Source: Polymorphum gilvum SL003B-26A1 (lineage in GTDB: Bacteria > Pseudomonadota > Alphaproteobacteria > Rhizobiales > Stappiaceae). From it: 64,000 bases of DNA. The stretch is taken from positions 4,231,001 to 4,295,000 of the forward strand of contig NC_015259.1 of assembly GCF_000192745.1 (NCBI RefSeq). The letters run 5' to 3'. Below the pieces are notes generated by a model. It saw nothing but the letters and a program-made list of their open reading frames with translations. It was not told the origin of the DNA and searched no databases. Each line of letters begins with the position of its first letter. The stretch's first letter is position 1. This document shows positions 25,919-35,126 of this stretch, piece after piece. Made by a program: the position numbers and the translations under genes.

Positions 25919-27355
25919 ATGGCAAAGAAACTGTTCGCCGGACATGTGCTCCGGAAGATCCGCGAACGCGCGGGGCTGAGCCAGGTCGGCTTCGCCACCC
26001 GGCTCGGACTGTCGCCGTCCTACGTCAACCAGCTGGAAAGCAACGTTCGCCCCGTCTCGGCCGGCGTGCTGATCGCGGTCAGCCGCGAATTCGGCGCCGA
26101 TCTCGCCAGCTTCGAGGCAAGCGATCTCGACCGGCTGGTGGCGGACCTCGGCGAGGCCTTCGCCGACAGCCGCTTCCACGACGGCTCGGTCGGCCTGCAG
26201 GACCTGAAGAGCGTCGCCACCCACACGCCCGACTTCGCCCGCGCCTTCCTCGACCTCTACGGCGCCCTGCGGCGGATGAGCGAGCAGCAGGCCTCGCTCG
26301 ACGACGTGCTGGAAACGCAGGGCGGCCATCCCGGCCGGCCGCAGCGGCTGACGCCGCCCTACGAGGAGGTGCGCGACCATTTCCACTACATCGACAACTA
26401 TGTCGACGACCTGGACGAGAGCGCCGAACGCCTGGCCTCCGAACTCGGCCTGGCCTGGCACGCCGACCGGCTGCGGGTACTTTCGGGCTGGCTCGCCGAC
26501 CGGCATGGCGTGACGGTCGATGTCGTCGAGCGCGGCAGCGCCGACGCGCCGATCGTCGCCTTCGACCGACGACGGAAGCTGGTCGTGCTGGACCGGGCGC
26601 TACCGCGCCCCAGCCTCGACTTCCTGCTCGCCGGCGTCGTCGGCGACCTGACCGCCGAGGATCTGATGGCCGCCCATGCCGAACGAGCCGGCTTCACAAG
26701 CCCGGCCGCCCGGGACATCTGCCGGCTGGCACTGCGGAACTACTATGCCGGCGCCCTGCTGCTGCCCTACCGGCGGTTCCTCTCCCTTGCCAAGGACTAC
26801 CGCCACGACCTCGACCGGCTCGCCGTGACCACGGGGGCTAGCGTCGAGCAGATCGGCCACCGGCTGTCGACCCTGCAGCGCAGCGGCGAGAAGGGCGTGC
26901 CGTTCTACTTCCTCAAGGTCGACCGCGCCGGCAACGTCATCAAGCGGCACAGCGCCACGCGCTTTCAATTCGCCCGCTACGGCGGCTCCTGCCCGGTGTG
27001 GAACGTGCACGAGGCGTTCGAGCACCTGGACAACCGCCTGTCGGTGCAGGTCGGCGAGATGCCCGACGGCACGCAATACCTGTGCCTCGCCCGCAGCGTG
27101 TCGAAGCCGGCGTCCGGCTTCGGCGCCCGCGAGCGGCGCTACGCCCTCGGCCTCGGCTGCGAGCTGAAATACGCCGACCTGATCGTCTATGCCGACGGTC
27201 TGTCGGCGGCCGACAAGAGCCGGCCGGCGCGCATCGGCATCAACTGTCGCATCTGCCCGCGCGGCGACTGCCTCGACCGCGCCTTCCCCGCGCTCGACAA
27301 GGAACTGCTGGTCGACCAGTCGGCGCGCGGCGTCGTGCCGTTCTCGATGCGCTGA
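25919..27355 (+). CDS. ScfR/RamB-type short-chain acyl-responsive regulator
   Basis: 478 residues: Xre HTH at about 10-62 (GLSQVGFATRLGLSPSYVNQ), a central IrrE-peptidase-like region (about 165-290, EDLMAAHAERAGF) and the C-terminal ScfR domain with Cys residues in SCPVWN and CRICPRGDCLDR. In ScfR proteins these C-terminal Cys and the domain sense short-chain acyl-CoA and control isocitrate lyase, methylcitrate or related genes. None of those genes is in the window, so targets lie elsewhere or the gene is solely autoregulated here. Confidence 0.85.
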   Translation: MAKKLFAGHVLRKIRERAGLSQVGFATRLGLSPSYVNQLESNVRPVSAGVLIAVSREFGADLASFEASDLDRLVADLGEAFADSRFHDGSVGLQDLKSVATHTPDFARAFLDLYGALRRMSEQQASLDDVLETQGGHPGRPQRLTPPYEEVRDHFHYIDNYVDDLDESAERLASELGLAWHADRLRVLSGWLADRHGVTVDVVERGSADAPIVAFDRRRKLVVLDRALPRPSLDFLLAGVVGDLTAEDLMAAHAERAGFTSPAARDICRLALRNYYAGALLLPYRRFLSLAKDYRHDLDRLAVTTGASVEQIGHRLSTLQRSGEKGVPFYFLKVDRAGNVIKRHSATRFQFARYGGSCPVWNVHEAFEHLDNRLSVQVGEMPDGTQYLCLARSVSKPASGFGARERRYALGLGCELKYADLIVYADGLSAADKSRPARIGINCRICPRGDCLDRAFPALDKELLVDQSARGVVPFSMR

Positions 27356-27621
27356 CGCGGCAAGGCGGGAGCGGACCTGCCGTCAGTTCGATCCCGAAGG
27401 GGACTCTCCTGCGGTATCCTTCCGACCAAGCGGCCCCTGGAGTCCAGACCGGAGAGCCAAAACCCCGCCCATTTCGACAAAACAGGCACGGCGACGCCCC
27501 GGCTCACCGGTCCCGCATCTCCGCTTCGCTGCGTGCGGGATAACGAAAACGGAGGTTCGTCAGCAGCCTCGCGACGGGGCCTCTCTCCGCGTCGAGGAGA
27601 AGAGAGGAGCCGGCCGTGAGA
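27356..27621. other. Intergenic region between convergent ScfR and RidA genes
   Basis: 266 bp with no credible gene. Two hairpins: TCCCGCA/TGCGGGA (27511-27517, 27534-27540) around a CGCTTCGCTGCG-type loop, and CCTCTCT/AGAGAGG (27580-27586, 27601-27607), the latter placed to end the ridA-like transcript. Neither has a U-tract. Confidence 0.4.
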
Positions 27622-27972
27622 TTATTTCAGCGCGGCGACGACGATGATCTCGACCTTGTAGTCGGGGCCGGCGAGACGGGATTCCCCCGTCGCGCGCGCC
27701 GGCGGATTCGCTGGGTCGACCCAGGCGTCCCAGACCGCGTTCATCTCGGCGAAATCGGCCATGTCGGCGAGCCAGATCGTTGCCTGCAGCAGGCGCGACT
27801 TGTCGGTGCCGGCACGCGCAAGCAGCGAATCGATCGAGGCAAGCACGGCCTGCGTCTGCGCGGTGACGCTCTGGCCCGGCGCGCCGACCTGGCCGGCGAG
27901 CCAGACGAGGCCGCCGTGGACGACGGCCTGGCTCATGCGCGGGCCGGGATCGAGACGGGTGATGTCGGACAT
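27622..27972 (-). CDS. RidA family protein (YjgF/YER057c/UK114)
   Basis: 116 residues from ATG 27972 (AGGAAA upstream); longer in-frame starts have no SD. The chorismate-mutase-like trimer fold is supported by LVWLAGQVG, the carboxylate-binding Arg in PPARATGES (R93) and the Glu in VEIIVVA (E108). RidA deaminates reactive enamine/imine intermediates. The sequence belongs to the Rid subfamilies that keep the Arg; the in vivo amine substrate is unknown. Confidence 0.88.
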   Translation of the reverse strand: MSDITRLDPGPRMSQAVVHGGLVWLAGQVGAPGQSVTAQTQAVLASIDSLLARAGTDKSRLLQATIWLADMADFAEMNAVWDAWVDPANPPARATGESRLAGPDYKVEIIVVAALK

Positions 27973-28160
27973 GGGAGTTTCCTGTTGTTCGGGATTTTTC
28001 GACGGCCGAGGACCGGTACGCGCGTTGAACACCATGGCCGGGGCGGGGCGCAAGCGGGAAATGGCGCGCGCCTGCCCGACGCGACGCATCGCCTCTTGCG
28101 CGGGCCGGCGGAATCCCCTGCACTGGATCCGTCCTCCTCCGTTCAGCAAGGGGCACGTCC

Positions 28161-28997
28161 GTGAGCCGCCGATCCGCCATTCAGAGAGTGTTCGCCGCAA
28201 TCGCCCTCGGCGCGGCGCTGCTGCTTGTGCTCCTGCCGGGGGTGTCGATGCCGGCGCGCGCCGCAGGTCCGGTGCGGATCGTTACCGTCTACGACAACGA
28301 GGCGGCCGGGCCGGGCCTTGCCACCGGCTGGGGCTTTGCCGCCCTGGTCAGCACGCCGGGCGGCACCGTGCTGTTCGATACCGGCCGCGACGGCGCCGCG
28401 CTGCTGGCCAACATGACGCGGCTCGGACTCGATCCGAACGCGATCCGGTCGGTCGTGCTGTCGCATGCCCACTCCGACCACACCGGCGGGCTGACGGCGT
28501 TGCTGGCGGCGATCGGAAGGGGAGCCGGAGAGGTCGAGGTGGTGGTGCCCGCGCCTGTTCCCGAGACGATCCGCCGCCAGGTCGCGGCAGCGGGCGCGCG
28601 GCTGCGTTCCGTCTCCGGCCGGGCGGAGATTCTGCCCGGCGTGTTCGGCACCGGGTCGCTCGGCGGCGGCATTCCGGAGCAGGCTTTGGTGGTGGACACC
28701 GCCGAAGGCCTCGCCGTCGTGACCGGCTGCGCGCATCCCGGCGTGCTGCGGGTCGTCGAGGCGGTCCGCGTCCAGCACGCCGGCCGGCCGGTCGCTCTCG
28801 TGCTCGGCGGATTCCATCTCTACAAGACCGGCACGGCGGAGATCGCCCGCGTCGTCGACGGCCTGCGCCGGCTCGGCGTGCAGCGGGTCGCCCCGTCCCA
28901 TTGCAGCGGCCCGGCAGCCCGGCGCCTGTTCGAGGCGGAATTCGGCGCCGACTTCATCGCCGGCGGCGCTGGCTCGGTCGTCCGCCTGGGACGCTGA
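28161..28997 (+). CDS. MBL-fold metallohydrolase (COG1237-like), exported
   Basis: 278 residues from a GTG with AGGGG 8 nt upstream. A signal peptide spans about 8-35 (cleavage near ARAAG). The metal motif is HAHSDHTGG (H102, H104, D106, H107), with further ligands in TGCAHPG and GGFHLY. The opening VTVYDNEA is typical of the group related to the dihydropterin-ribofuranosylaminobenzene-phosphate synthases, but bacterial members have no settled reaction. Periplasmic location is predicted. Confidence 0.85.
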   Translation: MSRRSAIQRVFAAIALGAALLLVLLPGVSMPARAAGPVRIVTVYDNEAAGPGLATGWGFAALVSTPGGTVLFDTGRDGAALLANMTRLGLDPNAIRSVVLSHAHSDHTGGLTALLAAIGRGAGEVEVVVPAPVPETIRRQVAAAGARLRSVSGRAEILPGVFGTGSLGGGIPEQALVVDTAEGLAVVTGCAHPGVLRVVEAVRVQHAGRPVALVLGGFHLYKTGTAEIARVVDGLRRLGVQRVAPSHCSGPAARRLFEAEFGADFIAGGAGSVVRLGR

Positions 28998-29023
28998 CCT
29001 GGGGCGCTAACCTGGGGCGCTGA
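28985..29023 (+). repeat. Three tandem 13-bp repeats across the MBL stop codon
   Basis: Units CCTGGGACGCTGA, CCTGGGGCGCTAA and CCTGGGGCGCTGA follow each other without gaps. The first ends with the stop codon of the MBL gene. Each later unit also ends in a stop triplet but in a shifted frame. Confidence 0.8.
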
Positions 29024-29029
29024 ACCGGC

Positions 29030-29054
29030 AGACCCGCCCTTCAAGGGCGGGTCT
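29030..29054. terminator. Hairpin between convergent MBL and flotillin genes
   Basis: Perfect 10-bp stem AGACCCGCCC/GGGCGGGTCT with a TTCAA loop, located between two convergent genes. No U-tract follows on either strand, but the stem is strong. Confidence 0.6.
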
Positions 29055-29081
29055 CACGGGGGCGGCGATCCGCCGGCTCGC

Positions 29082-30638
29082 TCAGCCCTGCCGCCGTTCG
29101 TCCGGGACGACGCCATCCAGATTGAGGCCGATGGCATCGCCCAGCTTCTTCATCGCCGGGAAGGTCACCGCCATGTCGAGGATGGCGTCCACGGTCTGGT
29201 TCACGGGCGAGGCCGGCCGCTCGTCCGCGCCCGCGCCGCGCCCCAGTCCGGTGACGTGATTGATGGAGATGCCCTTGATCTTCTCGGCCGGCTTGACCAT
29301 CTCGCCGACGATCTGGGGCAGGGCTGCCAGACGGGCCTTTTCCATCTCCAGGGCCGCCAGTTCGGGCGTGCGCTGGTTTTCCGCGGCGATGCGCGCCGCA
29401 AGGCCGTCGGCTTCCGCCTGGCGCAGGATGCGCAGGGTTTCCGCCTCCTCGCGCTTGACGATCCCCTGGGCCCTGGCCGCGACCTGATCGGCTTCGCTGG
29501 CGCCGCGCACGCGGATGGCCTGCGCCTCGGCTTCCTGCTCGGCGGCCAGAAGGGCAAGGCTCTTGCGCCGCTCGGCTTCGGCGAGCTGACGGACGGTGGA
29601 CAGGTCCTCCTCCGCCTTGACCACGGCGGCGCGGGCGCCCGCCGCCTCGGCCTTGGCCCGGCTCTCCTCCTGGCTCCTGGCGGCGATCAGGATGGTGCGC
29701 TCCTGCTCGGCGATCTCCAGCGCCTTGGCCTGGGCGATCTCGGCCTCGCGGACGAGTTGCTCGCGCGCCAGCGAAGCCGTCTGGATCGCCCGTTCCATCT
29801 CGATGCGCGCCTCGGCCGCCGCGCGTTCGGCCTCGGCCTTGCGCCGCGCCACCTCGGTGAGCTGCTGGGCGAGCAGCAGCTCGATTTCCTGCGTCTGCTG
29901 GATCTCGGCCCGGCGCTGCTCCAGTTCGATCTCCAGCTTCCTGCGGTTCGCCTCGACTTCGGCGCGCCGCACGCTCACCTGGCTCTCGCCCTCGATCTCG
30001 GCGCGCTCCTTCTTGGACTTCGCGATGACCTCGGCCAGCTTGCGCATGCCGACGGCGTTGAAGGCGTTGTTCTCGTCCAGGGCGGAGAACGGCGTCTGGT
30101 CGAGCGAGGTCAGCGACACGCTGTCCAGTTGCAGGCCGTATTTCGACAGGGTCGCGGTCAGCGCGTCGCGCACGTCACGCACGAAGATGCCGCGGTTCTC
30201 GTGCAGCTCGTCCATGGTCATCTGCGCCGCCACGGCGCGCAGGGCGTCCACCATCATGCCGTCGATCAGCGCCTTCAACTGGTCGGGCTGGAAGGTGCGC
30301 CGGCCGAGCGTCTGCGACGCGCGCACGATGGCGCCCTCCTCGGGGATGACCGAGGCGTAGAATTCGGCGCCGACGTCGATGCGCATGCGGTCCTTGGTGA
30401 TCAGGGCGCTGTCTCCCGCACGGGTGACGTCCATGCGGATCGTCTGCATGTTGACCCGGCCGACCTCGTGGAAATAGGGAATCGCCAGTGTGCCGCCGTC
30501 GATCACCACCTTGCGCCCGCCGACGCCGGTGCGCACCAGGCTGACCTCGTTGGTGGCCCGTTCGTAGAACCAGGCGGCCAGCGTGATCACCACCGCGGCG
30601 ACGACGAGAAGAAGGATAATCCAACCCAAAACGTTCAT
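29082..30638 (-). CDS. Flotillin/YqiK-like SPFH membrane protein
   Basis: 518 residues from ATG 30638 (AAAGGA upstream). One N-terminal membrane helix (about 5-27), an SPFH/PHB domain (about 30-200, with IRMDVTRAGDSALITKDRM), a long Glu/Ala/Arg-rich coiled coil (about 205-420) and a C-terminal flotillin segment. Such proteins form large cage-like oligomers on lipid domains and often pair with an NfeD protein, which is absent here. It starts 20 bp after the aldehyde dehydrogenase stop, so it is probably the last gene of the transporter operon. Confidence 0.88.
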   Translation of the reverse strand: MNVLGWIILLLVVAAVVITLAAWFYERATNEVSLVRTGVGGRKVVIDGGTLAIPYFHEVGRVNMQTIRMDVTRAGDSALITKDRMRIDVGAEFYASVIPEEGAIVRASQTLGRRTFQPDQLKALIDGMMVDALRAVAAQMTMDELHENRGIFVRDVRDALTATLSKYGLQLDSVSLTSLDQTPFSALDENNAFNAVGMRKLAEVIAKSKKERAEIEGESQVSVRRAEVEANRRKLEIELEQRRAEIQQTQEIELLLAQQLTEVARRKAEAERAAAEARIEMERAIQTASLAREQLVREAEIAQAKALEIAEQERTILIAARSQEESRAKAEAAGARAAVVKAEEDLSTVRQLAEAERRKSLALLAAEQEAEAQAIRVRGASEADQVAARAQGIVKREEAETLRILRQAEADGLAARIAAENQRTPELAALEMEKARLAALPQIVGEMVKPAEKIKGISINHVTGLGRGAGADERPASPVNQTVDAILDMAVTFPAMKKLGDAIGLNLDGVVPDERRQG

Positions 30639-30658
30639 GGTCCTGTCCTTTCCCTGTC

Positions 30659-32134
30659 TCAGAATTGCGGCGGGAAATGCCGGCCGCCACGGTCGAGCGT
30701 GATCCAGCGCAGTTCCGTGAACGCATCCAGAGACCAGCGGCCGCCGTAGCGGCCGACGCCGCTCGCCTTGGTGCCGCCGAAGGGCACATGCGGCTCGTCG
30801 TTGATGTTCTGGCAGTTGACATGGGCGATGCCGGTCTCGAGCCGTTGCGCCATGCGCAGCGCGCGCGCCTCGTCGCGGCTCCACACGGCGGCGGTCAGGC
30901 CGTATTCCGTGTCGTTGTTGAGGGCGACGGCCTCGTCCTCGTCGCGGAACGGGCTGACGATGACGACCGGACCGAAGGTCTCGTCGTGCCAGATGTTCAT
31001 GCTGGAATCGACGTTGGTCAGCACCGTCGGCTCGACAAAATTGTCCCAGGCGCGGCCGCCCAGCTCGACCGTGGCGCCCTTGGCGACGGCGTCGTCGATC
31101 AGCGCCTTGACGCGCTGCGCCTGACGGTTGTTGACCAGCGGCCCGATGACGTTGGACGGATCGTCGGTATGGCCAGTCTTCAGCTTGCGCGCCCGGGCCA
31201 GGAAGCGGTCCATGAACGGCGCGTAGACCTTCTCGTGCACCAGCAGCTTCTCGGTCGACATGCAGACCTGGCCCTGGTGCATGAAGCTGCCGAAATTCGC
31301 CGCGCGCGCCGCGGCGTCCAGATCGGCATCGTCCAGCACAATCATCGAATCCTTGCCGCCGAGCTCGACGCAGACCTTCTTCAGATAGGCCCCGCACTTG
31401 GCTGCGATGTGCCGGCCGACGGCGGTGGAGCCGGTGAAGCTGATCGCCTTGACCTTCGGGTTGCCGATCATCTCGTCGCCGACGGCGCCGACGCTGTCGC
31501 GCGAGCAGGTGACGACGTTGAAGACGCCTGCGGGCACGCCTGCCTCCTCCAGGATCTCGGCGAAGTAGAGGCCGCCCGAATAGGGCGTGTCCTCGGACGG
31601 TTTCAGCACCACCGTGTTGCCGACGGCCAGCGCGGCGGCAAAGCCGCGCGAGGTCAGGATGCCGGGCATGTTCCAGGGCGAGATCACGCCGACGACGCCG
31701 AGCGGAAAGCGCGTCGCCATCATCAGCTTGTGATGCTCGGAGGGCAGCACCTCGCCGATCGACTGGTAGCAGAGCGCGGCGGCCGAGCGGAACACTTCCG
31801 CCACGTAGCCGGCTTCGAACAGGCCCTTGCCCTTCCAGCCGCCGCCTTCGGCGACGGCGGCGGCGCAGAAGTCCGCGGCCCGCTTCTGCCACACGTCGGC
31901 TATCTTCAGCAGGAGGTGGGCACGGTCGTGGAAGGCCCGCCCCGACCACTCGGGGAAGGCCGCCTGGGCGGCCTCGATCGCGCGGCGCATGTCGGCGGCG
32001 GAACCGTCGGGAATGCGGGCATAGACGGTGTTGTCGGAGGGGTTCAGGTCCTCGAAGGTCCGGGCGGCGGGCACCCACTGTCCGCCGATGTATATGCCGC
32101 GGATGGTCGGGGCGCTGGAGACTTTGTCTAGCAT
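30659..32134 (-). CDS. NAD(P)-dependent aldehyde dehydrogenase
   Basis: 491 residues. The catalytic Cys is C291 (GQVCMST) and the general base E257 (VELGGKDS); the cofactor loop reads FTGSTAVG. This is the full-length ALDH superfamily pattern, near the vanillin/salicylaldehyde-type enzymes by the GQVCMST signature. It oxidises an aldehyde to the acid in the cytoplasm. It lies between livF and the flotillin in a long leftward operon, and a second ALDH heads that operon. Confidence 0.92.
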   Translation of the reverse strand: MLDKVSSAPTIRGIYIGGQWVPAARTFEDLNPSDNTVYARIPDGSAADMRRAIEAAQAAFPEWSGRAFHDRAHLLLKIADVWQKRAADFCAAAVAEGGGWKGKGLFEAGYVAEVFRSAAALCYQSIGEVLPSEHHKLMMATRFPLGVVGVISPWNMPGILTSRGFAAALAVGNTVVLKPSEDTPYSGGLYFAEILEEAGVPAGVFNVVTCSRDSVGAVGDEMIGNPKVKAISFTGSTAVGRHIAAKCGAYLKKVCVELGGKDSMIVLDDADLDAAARAANFGSFMHQGQVCMSTEKLLVHEKVYAPFMDRFLARARKLKTGHTDDPSNVIGPLVNNRQAQRVKALIDDAVAKGATVELGGRAWDNFVEPTVLTNVDSSMNIWHDETFGPVVIVSPFRDEDEAVALNNDTEYGLTAAVWSRDEARALRMAQRLETGIAHVNCQNINDEPHVPFGGTKASGVGRYGGRWSLDAFTELRWITLDRGGRHFPPQF

Positions 32135-32147
32135 CGGTCTTGGTTCC

Positions 32148-33476
32148 TCATCTTTGGCCCGAGCCGGACCGCCAGGCCCTTGCGCGGGCCGCGGCGTCCT
32201 CGATCTCGCTCAGGACCGCGTTCAGGCGGGTATCGCTCCTGCCGGGCTCGAGGACCGGCACGGGCATGGGGGTTGGGGCGGACGCGCGCGGGCGCGGCGG
32301 CGGCGACGGCTGGCTGGCGCCGTAGCGGGCACGGCTCTCCTCGCTGGCCTGCGCCACCAGGTCGCCGATCGACAGGCCGCCGAGCAGCGCGTCGGCGGCG
32401 CCGCGCACGGCCGCGGGCGGCGACGCCGGCCGCTCCGCGGGTCTGGGCTGCGATGCGGCGCCGGCGGTGGTGCGCGCCGGTGCTGGCGGCACTGCCGGCC
32501 GGGCCGGTTCGGAGATCGGCCGAGTCGGTTGCGGGGCCGGTTGCGCGGCCTGCGGCCGGGGCAGGGACGCCAGGGCCGCGGCCGCGATCTCGTCGGGAGC
32601 CGGGCCGGACGGCCGGATCGGTCGGGACTGGTCCTGTACGGCCGGCGCGACGGCGCGCACGACTTCGACGTCGGGCGGGCGCCGAGCCATGTCCGGCCGG
32701 GCCGGGGATGGCGGCGCGACCGGCCCGGCAGGGCGCGCAGCCGCCGACCGAGCCCCCTTGTTGCCGCCGCCCAGATAGGCCGCCTGCACGGCCGGGTCGT
32801 TGCGCAGTTCGGCCGCCTTCCCCTCCTGCAGGATGCGGCCGTTCTCGATGAGATAGCCGCGATCCGCGATGGCGAGGCTCTGCCTGGCGTTCTGTTCCAC
32901 CAGCAGGATGCCGATGCCGGCGTCCCGCACGGTCTTGAGCGATTGAAACAGTTCCTTACACAGCAGGGGGGACAGCCCGAGGGACGGCTCGTCGAGCGTC
33001 AGAAGCGCGGGATTGGACATCATCGCCCGACCGATCGCGACCATCTGCTGCTCGCCGCCGGACATGGTGCGGACCTGCTGGCCGCGCCGCTCCCGCAGCT
33101 TGGGGAAGAGCCGCAGCACTCGCTCGAGGTTGCCCGCTTCCTCCTCCCGGGCACGGTTGGCATAGGCGCCGAGCGTCAGGTTCTCGGCCACAGTCAGGTC
33201 GCCGAAGACGCCGCGGCCCTCGGGCACCAGGGCGATGCCCTCCTCGACGATACGGTTCGCCGCCATGCCCAGGAGCTCGGTTCCCTGCATGACGACAGAG
33301 CCGCCGACCTGTCCCTCGCAGATCCCGGAAATCGCCTTCAGCAGGGTGGACTTGCCGGCACCGTTGGCGCCGAGGATCACCACGATCTCGCCGCGGTCGA
33401 CCCGCAGGTTCACGTCCTCCAGCGCCCTATGCTGGCCATAGGCGGCGGACAAGCCCTTGATCTCAAGCATCGTCAT
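32148..33476 (-). CDS. HAAT ABC transporter ATPase (LivF-like) with long C-terminal tail
   Basis: 442 residues from ATG 33476, overlapping livG by 14 nt. The ATPase domain is residues 1-236: Walker A GANGAGKST (36-44), signature MSGGEQQM, Walker B LLTLDEP, switch in LVEQNA, ending at AAYLGGG. Standard LivF stops there (about 235). Here a 206-residue tail follows, very rich in Pro, Ala and Arg, ending in a less biased segment (ADALLGGLSIGDLVAQASEE and RLNAVLSEIEDAAARARAW) that looks like two short helices. The tail is encoded in frame with the same codon bias and is not a frameshift artefact that I can see. Confidence 0.88.
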   Translation of the reverse strand: MTMLEIKGLSAAYGQHRALEDVNLRVDRGEIVVILGANGAGKSTLLKAISGICEGQVGGSVVMQGTELLGMAANRIVEEGIALVPEGRGVFGDLTVAENLTLGAYANRAREEEAGNLERVLRLFPKLRERRGQQVRTMSGGEQQMVAIGRAMMSNPALLTLDEPSLGLSPLLCKELFQSLKTVRDAGIGILLVEQNARQSLAIADRGYLIENGRILQEGKAAELRNDPAVQAAYLGGGNKGARSAAARPAGPVAPPSPARPDMARRPPDVEVVRAVAPAVQDQSRPIRPSGPAPDEIAAAALASLPRPQAAQPAPQPTRPISEPARPAVPPAPARTTAGAASQPRPAERPASPPAAVRGAADALLGGLSIGDLVAQASEESRARYGASQPSPPPRPRASAPTPMPVPVLEPGRSDTRLNAVLSEIEDAAARARAWRSGSGQR

Positions 33477-34191
33477 CCCCCAGATAAGCACGGATCACAT
33501 CCGGGTCGGCAAGCACCTCCGCAGGCGTGCCCTCGGCGATCTTCGAGCCGGAAGCCATGACCACGCACCGGTCGCACAGCGAGCGGATGGCGTCCATCAC
33601 GTGTTCCACCAGGACGATGGTGCGGCCTTCGTCGCGCAGGGACCGGATCAGCCGGATGCCGTCCTCAAGCTCGGTCGGGTTGAGACCCGCCAGCCACTCG
33701 TCGAGCAGGATCACGCGCGGTTCCCCGGCCAACGCGCGCGCCAGTTCAACGCGTTTGGTGTCGATATAGGTCAGCTGGCCGACCGCCATGTGGCCGCGCC
33801 CGCCCAGTCCGACCTTCTCCAGCATGGCCTCGGCCACGCTTTCGGCCTCGTGGCCCCAGCGGCGACGGTGGCCGAAAACCGCGCCCGCCATGACGTTTTC
33901 CAGCACGGACATCGACGGCAGGAGCCGTACCAGCTGGAACGTCCGGGCAATGCCGCGCCGGGCGATATCCTGGGGCGGCAAGTGGGTGACCGGCTCGCCG
34001 CGCAGGCTGATCGTGCCCGCCGACACCGGGAAGGCGCCCGAGATCAGGTTGAGCGTGGTCGACTTCCCCGAGCCGTTGGGGCCGATGAGGCCAAGCACCT
34101 CGTGTTCGGCAACGTCGAAATCCATGCGGTTGACGGCGACGAGGCCGCCAAACCGCTTGGCGACGCCGCGCAGCGACAGGACAGGGGTCAT
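33463..34191 (-). CDS. HAAT ABC transporter ATPase (LivG-like)
   Basis: 242 residues from ATG 34191, which overlaps the livM-like stop (ATGA). Walker A GPNGSGKST (37-45); the FQLVRLLPSMSVLENV segment is typical of LivG. The signature region reads LTYIDTKRVELARAL instead of LSGGQQ, and Walker B reads VILLDEWLAG, both deviations from the family (usually LLDEPxAG). The Trp in place of Pro and loss of the Ser-Gly-Gly core suggest an asymmetric ATPase pair in which LivF carries a complete site. Confidence 0.85.
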   Translation of the reverse strand: MTPVLSLRGVAKRFGGLVAVNRMDFDVAEHEVLGLIGPNGSGKSTTLNLISGAFPVSAGTISLRGEPVTHLPPQDIARRGIARTFQLVRLLPSMSVLENVMAGAVFGHRRRWGHEAESVAEAMLEKVGLGGRGHMAVGQLTYIDTKRVELARALAGEPRVILLDEWLAGLNPTELEDGIRLIRSLRDEGRTIVLVEHVMDAIRSLCDRCVVMASGSKIAEGTPAEVLADPDVIRAYLGDDDA

Positions 34192-35126
34192 GACCAGCCC
34201 TCCGCGCGCTGCAGCCGCCGGCGAACCATGTCTATGAGGCCGACGAAGCCCTTGGGCAGCAGGTAGACGATGACCAGGAAGCACACGCCGAGAAGCAGCG
34301 TCGTCTGGTTGGGGAAGGAGATCGAGATGGCCTCCCAGAGGAAGGTGAAGGGGATCACTCCGACCAGGGGACCCCACAGTCGTCCGGTGCCGCCGAGGAG
34401 CGCCATGATCACGACCTGGAACGACAGCATCGGGGTGAAGGCGAGCGCGGGTTCCAGATAGACGTAGCGCGGGGCCATGATCGCACCGGCGATGGCCGCC
34501 ACCGCTCCGGGCAGCATGAACAGCAGGATCTTGGCCCGTGCCGTGTTGATGCCCGAATGCCTGGCCACCTGCTCGTCGTCGCCGATGATACGCAGGGCGA
34601 AGCCGAGCCTCGAGCGGGCGATCAGCCAGCCCAGCAGCCAGACCAGAGCGGCCAGCGCCATCAACTGCCAGTAGATGTGCTTTTCGGTGATCGAGGTGAG
34701 CACATAGATGCCCTTGGTGCCGGAAATGTTCTGGCCCCAGGTGATGAGCTGGCGGATGAACTCCGCAAGGCCCAGGGTGAAGATCACGAAATAGACGCCG
34801 GAGAGCTTGAGGGTGGTCAGGCCGATCAGGGCCGCCATGACCGCGCCGGCGAGGCCGGCCAGCGGCAGGAGAAGCCAGTAGGGCAGGGCGTCGATGCCAA
34901 GACCGGTGACATAGGCTCCGACCCCGAAGAAGGCGGCCGTTGCCAGCGAGATGTAATGGGTCGGGCCCGAGAACAGGGCCCAGCTGGTCGCCAGCACCGT
35001 GTACATGGCGATGGTCACGCCGATGGTCAGCCCGTACGGACCGATCATCCAGGGCAGGCCCGCCGCCAGCATCAGGGCGAGAGCCGACAGCGTCAGGTTG
35101 CGCCAATCGGTAGCGGTCAGGTTCAT
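34188..35126 (-). CDS. HAAT ABC transporter permease (LivM-like)
   Basis: 312 residues from ATG 35126, preceded by AAGGAG and overlapping the livH-like stop (ATGA). About eight to ten membrane helices; the family signature around ALRIIGDDEQVARHSGIN marks the cytoplasmic coupling loop. It pairs with the LivH-like permease to form the channel for the imported ligand. Confidence 0.9.
   Translation of the reverse strand: MNLTATDWRNLTLSALALMLAAGLPWMIGPYGLTIGVTIAMYTVLATSWALFSGPTHYISLATAAFFGVGAYVTGLGIDALPYWLLLPLAGLAGAVMAALIGLTTLKLSGVYFVIFTLGLAEFIRQLITWGQNISGTKGIYVLTSITEKHIYWQLMALAALVWLLGWLIARSRLGFALRIIGDDEQVARHSGINTARAKILLFMLPGAVAAIAGAIMAPRYVYLEPALAFTPMLSFQVVIMALLGGTGRLWGPLVGVIPFTFLWEAISISFPNQTTLLLGVCFLVIVYLLPKGFVGLIDMVRRRLQRAEGWS

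Noticed and set aside
30639-32078. Apparent N-terminal extension of flotillin by about 480 codons
   Set aside because: That frame runs opposite the reading of the aldehyde dehydrogenase gene on the same strand and codes low-complexity Arg/Gly; the real flotillin starts at ATG 30638 with an SD and a membrane helix.
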